Translations under genes and position numbers: made by a program
In this document: positions 60,645 to 64,000 of the stretch, one piece after another
Numbering within the stretch: position 1 is the stretch's first letter
Layout: each line of letters begins with the position of its first letter
Assembly (NCBI RefSeq): GCF_041270065.1
Contig: NZ_CP065958.1
Location: 5,642,001-5,706,000 of the forward strand
Origin: Streptomyces fradiae
GTDB taxonomy: Bacteria; Actinomycetota; Actinomycetes; Streptomycetales; Streptomycetaceae
Direction of reading: 5' to 3'
Length of the DNA stretch: 64,000 nt
The notes under the pieces: generated by a model
What the model was told of the DNA's origin: nothing
Seen by the model: the letters and a program-made list of their open reading frames with translations, nothing else
Database searches by the model: none

Positions 60645-60660
60645 GGGGCGTGCGCCCCCC
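60645..60660 (+). terminator. Short GC hairpin after the dehydrogenase gene
   Basis: GGGGGC (60645-60650) and GCCCCC (60655-60660) around a 4-nt loop, 12 nt after the stop codon. Confidence 0.6.
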
Positions 60661-60690
60661 CGAACGCGCTCCTCACAAGCCCCCTGACCG

Positions 60691-60703
60691 TCACGGAGAG
60701 TAC
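60691..60703. promoter_or_regulatory. BldD-box-like sequence upstream of the PAS-GGDEF-EAL gene
   Basis: TCACGGAGAGTAC matches seven of nine informative positions of the BldD consensus TNACNCWGNGTNA (mismatches at positions 6 and 13). It is 87 bp upstream of the GTG. BldD, itself controlled by c-di-GMP, represses several cyclic-di-GMP genes in Streptomyces. Confidence 0.3.
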
Positions 60704-60789
60704 TGCACCCCTGTCCCTGAGTGACGATCCTGGTGTATGGTCCCGGAGCGGGGGACTGCGTCGAGAACGGGCAGACGCTGGGGAGCGAA

Positions 60790-63700
60790 GTGACGGGACA
60801 TCAGATTCCGAGGGGGGCGACGGGTGGAGCACGGCCGAGCGACCGACGATCCGACGCGACGGTGCCGCCGCCGGTCGCCCCGCGTCGCGCAGCCGCCCTG
60901 CCGGACCGGCCGGTGCCGGACCAGCCCGCCCGCGCCCCCGGACCCGGACCCGCCGCGGACGGCCGCGGCACCGTCGCCGTGCCCGCGCCGCGCGCGGCCG
61001 GCACCCGCTGCGAGGAGCTCGGCGAGCCGTCCGGCGGCTGCGGAAGCCACGCCGTACCGCGTTCCGAAGGCCCCGCCGACGCCCTCACGGCGCAGCCGGC
61101 GCAGCCGCACCCCGGCGAGATCCCGGAGGGACCGGTGAGCACCGCGGCCCTCGCCGCACCCGCGCCCGTCGGCGCGGGCGTCGGCGGCACCGCCGGACCC
61201 GGCTCCGGCGCCGGCTCCGGCCCCGGAGCACCCGCCCCCGGACGCGGCCGGCGGCCCGGGCGGCCCCGCCCCGGCGCGGGCGGGGCGCTCGCGCAGCTCG
61301 GCCTCGGCCTGCTCTGCGGCGGCTATGCCACCGGCGCCGCGGTCGGCTGGGGCTCCGCGGAACTCGCCCTCGTCATGGGCGACTTCGGGCTGAGCGCCGC
61401 CGCGCTCGCCGCCGCCGTCTCCTGCTTCCTCTACGCCCGGGGCCGCCGCCGCGCCTTCCGCCCCGCCTGGTACCTCTTCGCCTTCTCGTCCTTCATGGCC
61501 GCCACCGGGAACGCCGTCTGGGGGTGGTACGAGGTCGTGCTCCGCCGCGCGGTGCCCAGCCCCTCCTCCGCAGACCTCTGCTTCCTGCTCTTCGCCCCGC
61601 CCGCCATCGTCGGCCTGCTCGTCCTCGCCAAGAAGCCCGTCACCCGGGCCGGCTGGGTCTGCCTCGGCCTCGACTCCTGGCTGATCGGCGGCTCCCTGCT
61701 CACCCTGTCGTGGAGCCTCGCCCTCGCGCACACCGCGTACGTGCCGGGCGAGAGCGTCGCCCGCGCGGCGCTCTCCCTCGCGTACCCGCTGCTCGACATC
61801 GTGCTCGTCAGCATGGTGCTCGCGCTGCACTTCCGGCGCTCCCACATCAACCGCTCGGCCGTCCACACCGCCATCGCCGCGCTCGCCCTCACCGTGCTGT
61901 GCGACGCGCTGTTCACCTCGCCGCTCCTGCGCGAGCACTACAGCTCCGGTCAGCTCCTCGACGCCGGCTGGTTCGCGGGCTCCCTGCTGCTCGCGTACGC
62001 CCCCTGGGGGGTGCGCCGGCACGTCGACCCCGGGCCCGCCGCGGCCCGCGTCCGGCACCCGCACAGCCGCCCGCTCGCCGGCTCGCTCGCCGCGCTCACG
62101 CCGTACCTCGCGGCCGCAGTCTGCACCCTGAGCATCCTGTACAACGTCGTCGAGGGCCGCAGCGTCGACCGCGTCGTCGTCCTCACCGGGTGCACGGTCG
62201 TGCTCGCCCTCGTCGTCCGGCAGGGCATCATGCTGCTCGACAACATCGCCCTCACCCACGAACTGGCCCAGAAGGAGAACCACTTCAGGTCCCTCGTGCA
62301 GGGCTCGAGCGACGTCATCATGATCGCCGCGCCGACCGGCATACTGCGCTACGTCAGCCCGGCCGCCGCCGGGGTGTACGGGCGAGAGGCCGAGGAGCTG
62401 ATCGGCTCCGAGCTGGCCTCCCTCATCCACCCCGAGGACCTCGGCGGCGTCGTCCACGAGGTGCGCCGCTTCCTGGCCGCCCCGCCCTCCGAGGAGCCCA
62501 CCACCCGGATCGAGTGCCGCTTCCGCTCCGGTCGCGGCGACTGGCTCAACGTCGAGTCCACCGTCAACCGGCACCAGGGCGGGCTGATCTTCAACAGCCG
62601 CGACGTCACCGAACGGGTCCGGCTCCAGGCCCAGTTGCGGCACAACGCCGAGCACGACCCGCTCACCGACCTGCCCAACCGGGCGCTGTTCACCGAGCGG
62701 GTGCGCGGCGCGCTCAGTGGCCGCCGCGCCACCGACATCGGCACCGCGGTGCTCTTCATCGACCTCGACGGCTTCAAGGCGGTCAACGACCGGCTCGGCC
62801 ACCAGGCCGGCGACGAACTCCTCGTCCAGGCCGCCCGCCGGCTCCACGAGTCCGTGCGGGCCGGGGACACCGCCGCCCGGCTCGGCGGCGACGAGTTCGC
62901 CGCGCTCATCCTCGGCGACGGCAACCGCGACCGGGCCGACCGCGAGTGCCGGGTGGCCGAGATCGCCGACCGGCTGCGGGTCACGCTCTCCCAGCCGTAC
63001 CGGGTGGACGGCGCCGCCCACGAGGTGCGGGTCGCCGCCTCCATCGGCGTCGCCTTCGCCGAGCCCGGCATCGGCGCGGGCGACCTGCTGCGCAACGCCG
63101 ACCTCGCCATGTACCGGGCCAAGGCCGCCGGCAAGGACCGGGTAGAGCTCTACGCCCCGCAGATGCAGGCCGAGGTGGTGCGCCGCACCGAGCTCGCCGC
63201 CCGGCTGCGCACCGCGCTGCACGACGGCGAGTTCGCCCTGCTCCACCAGCCCGTGGTCGACCTGAGCACCGGCCGGATCGCCGCCGTCGCCGCCCAGGCC
63301 CGCTGGCGCTCCGCGCAGGGCATCCTCTTCACGCCGGCCGAGTTCCTGCGGGTCGCCGAGGACGGCGAGCGCACCGCCGAGCTCGGCCGCTGGCTCTTGG
63401 AGGAGGCCGTCGAGCAGGCCGCCGAGCGGGCCGGAATCGGCCATCGCGCCCCGGTCACCGTGCGGCTCTCCGCCCGCCGGCTGCTCGACCGCTCGCTGCC
63501 GCTGGGCTCCGTCGAGTCGCTGCTCACCCGGCACGGGCTGCCCTCCGGCTCGCTGATCGTCGAGCTCGCCGACAGCGACCCCCGGGACCCCCGGGTCTCC
63601 TTCGACGAGCTGGAGCAGCGCCTGGCCGCCCTGCGCCGGCTCGGCGTCAAGATCGCCCTCGACGGATTCGGCAGCGGACATGCCGCGATCAACGCCCTGC

Positions 63701-64000
63701 GGCGGCTTCCGGTCGACATACTGAAGCTGGACCGCGGCCTGGTCGAGGGCATCGTGGAATCGGCCAGACTGCGCAAGATCACCAGCGGGCTGCTCCGCAT
63801 CGCCGGCGACCTCGGGATGCAGTCCGTCGCCGACGGCGTGGACATGCCCGAGCAGGTGCTGGCGCTGCGCTCCATGGGCTGCACCCACGGCCAGGGCATG
63901 GCGTTCTCCGGCCCGCTGGACGAGTACCGGCTGCGCCGGGCGCTGGTGCGGGACGAGTATCCGCTGCCCGGAGCGGTCGCGGTCAGCGCCGGAAACCGGC
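60790..64000 (+). CDS. Membrane-PAS-GGDEF-EAL protein with degenerate EAL (3' end outside window)
   Basis: More than 1070 residues visible. A Pro/Ala-rich cytoplasmic N-terminus (1-155), about nine membrane segments (about 165-480), a PAS domain (about 498-615), a GGDEF domain with intact G699-G-D-E-F703 and an intact inhibitory site R-A-G-D five residues before it, then an EAL-type domain. In the EAL domain the EAL triplet reads A835-Q-A837 and DDFGTG reads DGFGSG, so phosphodiesterase activity is unlikely. It probably makes c-di-GMP under PAS control. The GTG at 60790 has GGGGAG; a GTG at 61135 with GGAGGG is an alternative start. Confidence 0.9.
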   Translation, partial: MTGHQIPRGATGGARPSDRRSDATVPPPVAPRRAAALPDRPVPDQPARAPGPGPAADGRGTVAVPAPRAAGTRCEELGEPSGGCGSHAVPRSEGPADALTAQPAQPHPGEIPEGPVSTAALAAPAPVGAGVGGTAGPGSGAGSGPGAPAPGRGRRPGRPRPGAGGALAQLGLGLLCGGYATGAAVGWGSAELALVMGDFGLSAAALAAAVSCFLYARGRRRAFRPAWYLFAFSSFMAATGNAVWGWYEVVLRRAVPSPSSADLCFLLFAPPAIVGLLVLAKKPVTRAGWVCLGLDSWLIGGSLLTLSWSLALAHTAYVPGESVARAALSLAYPLLDIVLVSMVLALHFRRSHINRSAVHTAIAALALTVLCDALFTSPLLREHYSSGQLLDAGWFAGSLLLAYAPWGVRRHVDPGPAAARVRHPHSRPLAGSLAALTPYLAAAVCTLSILYNVVEGRSVDRVVVLTGCTVVLALVVRQGIMLLDNIALTHELAQKENHFRSLVQGSSDVIMIAAPTGILRYVSPAAAGVYGREAEELIGSELASLIHPEDLGGVVHEVRRFLAAPPSEEPTTRIECRFRSGRGDWLNVESTVNRHQGGLIFNSRDVTERVRLQAQLRHNAEHDPLTDLPNRALFTERVRGALSGRRATDIGTAVLFIDLDGFKAVNDRLGHQAGDELLVQAARRLHESVRAGDTAARLGGDEFAALILGDGNRDRADRECRVAEIADRLRVTLSQPYRVDGAAHEVRVAASIGVAFAEPGIGAGDLLRNADLAMYRAKAAGKDRVELYAPQMQAEVVRRTELAARLRTALHDGEFALLHQPVVDLSTGRIAAVAAQARWRSAQGILFTPAEFLRVAEDGERTAELGRWLLEEAVEQAAERAGIGHRAPVTVRLSARRLLDRSLPLGSVESLLTRHGLPSGSLIVELADSDPRDPRVSFDELEQRLAALRRLGVKIALDGFGSGHAAINALRRLPVDILKLDRGLVEGIVESARLRKITSGLLRIAGDLGMQSVADGVDMPEQVLALRSMGCTHGQGMAFSGPLDEYRLRRALVRDEYPLPGAVAVSAGNR

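Noticed and set aside
60691..63888. A long minus-strand open frame opposite the PAS-GGDEF-EAL gene
   Set aside because: Shadow of a gene with intact PAS and GGDEF motifs.

Overview
The window is a roughly 72% GC stretch of actinobacterial chromosome, almost certainly from a Streptomyces species. The signs are strong G/C third-position bias, GTG and TTG starts, twin-arginine and lipoprotein secretion signals, an LAxTG class E sortase signal, GatCAB, a tandem glycine riboswitch in front of gcvT, and a gene order that, from memory, follows the S. coelicolor block from glgX to the GGDEF/EAL genes around ligA and gatCAB. I find no tRNA, rRNA, CRISPR array or insertion sequence.

Layout. 0-5.6 kb: the 5' part of glgX (leaving the left edge), two tandem L,D-transpeptidase lipoproteins and an enoyl-CoA hydratase. 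5.6-10.6 kb: an RsbW-like ATPase behind a large palindrome, a polysaccharide deacetylase-like lipoprotein coupled to a YncE-like beta-propeller lipoprotein, a GNAT, a calmodulin-like EF-hand protein and a CopD-like membrane protein. 10.6-15.4 kb, minus strand: gcvT-gcvH-glyA-sdaA behind a tandem glycine riboswitch, which together can turn excess glycine into serine and then pyruvate. 15.6-18 kb: a P-loop protein and two SseB-like proteins. 18.2-24.2 kb: a complete Opp/Dpp-type oligopeptide ABC importer. 24.3-32.3 kb: TRIC-like channel, TesB-like thioesterase, WYL regulator, a repetitive non-coding spacer, cysteine desulfurase and mnmA (tRNA thiolation), an amidase, an alpha/beta hydrolase with no Ser nucleophile, and a LOG protein.

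32.4-38.1 kb is the most accessory-looking part. It holds a three-gene cassette with 4-bp overlaps (small helical protein, alpha/beta hydrolase with a helical N-terminus, lipoprotein) that resembles a type VII lipase effector-immunity set. After an SDR gene comes an NLR-like STAND ATPase with a putative amyloid-signalling motif at its N-terminus. 38.1-47.5 kb: MetE-like protein, ligA, the dual GGDEF/EAL protein RmdB, gatC-gatA-(small membrane protein)-gatB and a strong bidirectional terminator. 47.5-53.7 kb: a large sortase-anchored surface protein carrying a PD-(D/E)XK nuclease-like motif, a hypothetical protein, an MMPL transporter and a GNAT. 53.9-64 kb: a 53-aa helical protein, a LAL/LuxR regulator, a DUF6191-like small protein, a glucose/sorbosone dehydrogenase-like lipoprotein, an aldo/keto reductase, a 2-hydroxyacid dehydrogenase, and a second cyclic-di-GMP protein (membrane-PAS-GGDEF-degenerate EAL) that runs off the right edge.

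Many genes lack a Shine-Dalgarno sequence and instead have a TAnnnT-like -10 box 6-9 nt before the start codon, as expected for leaderless mRNAs. All family assignments come from reading motifs. No database search was run, and references to S. coelicolor orthologues are from memory.
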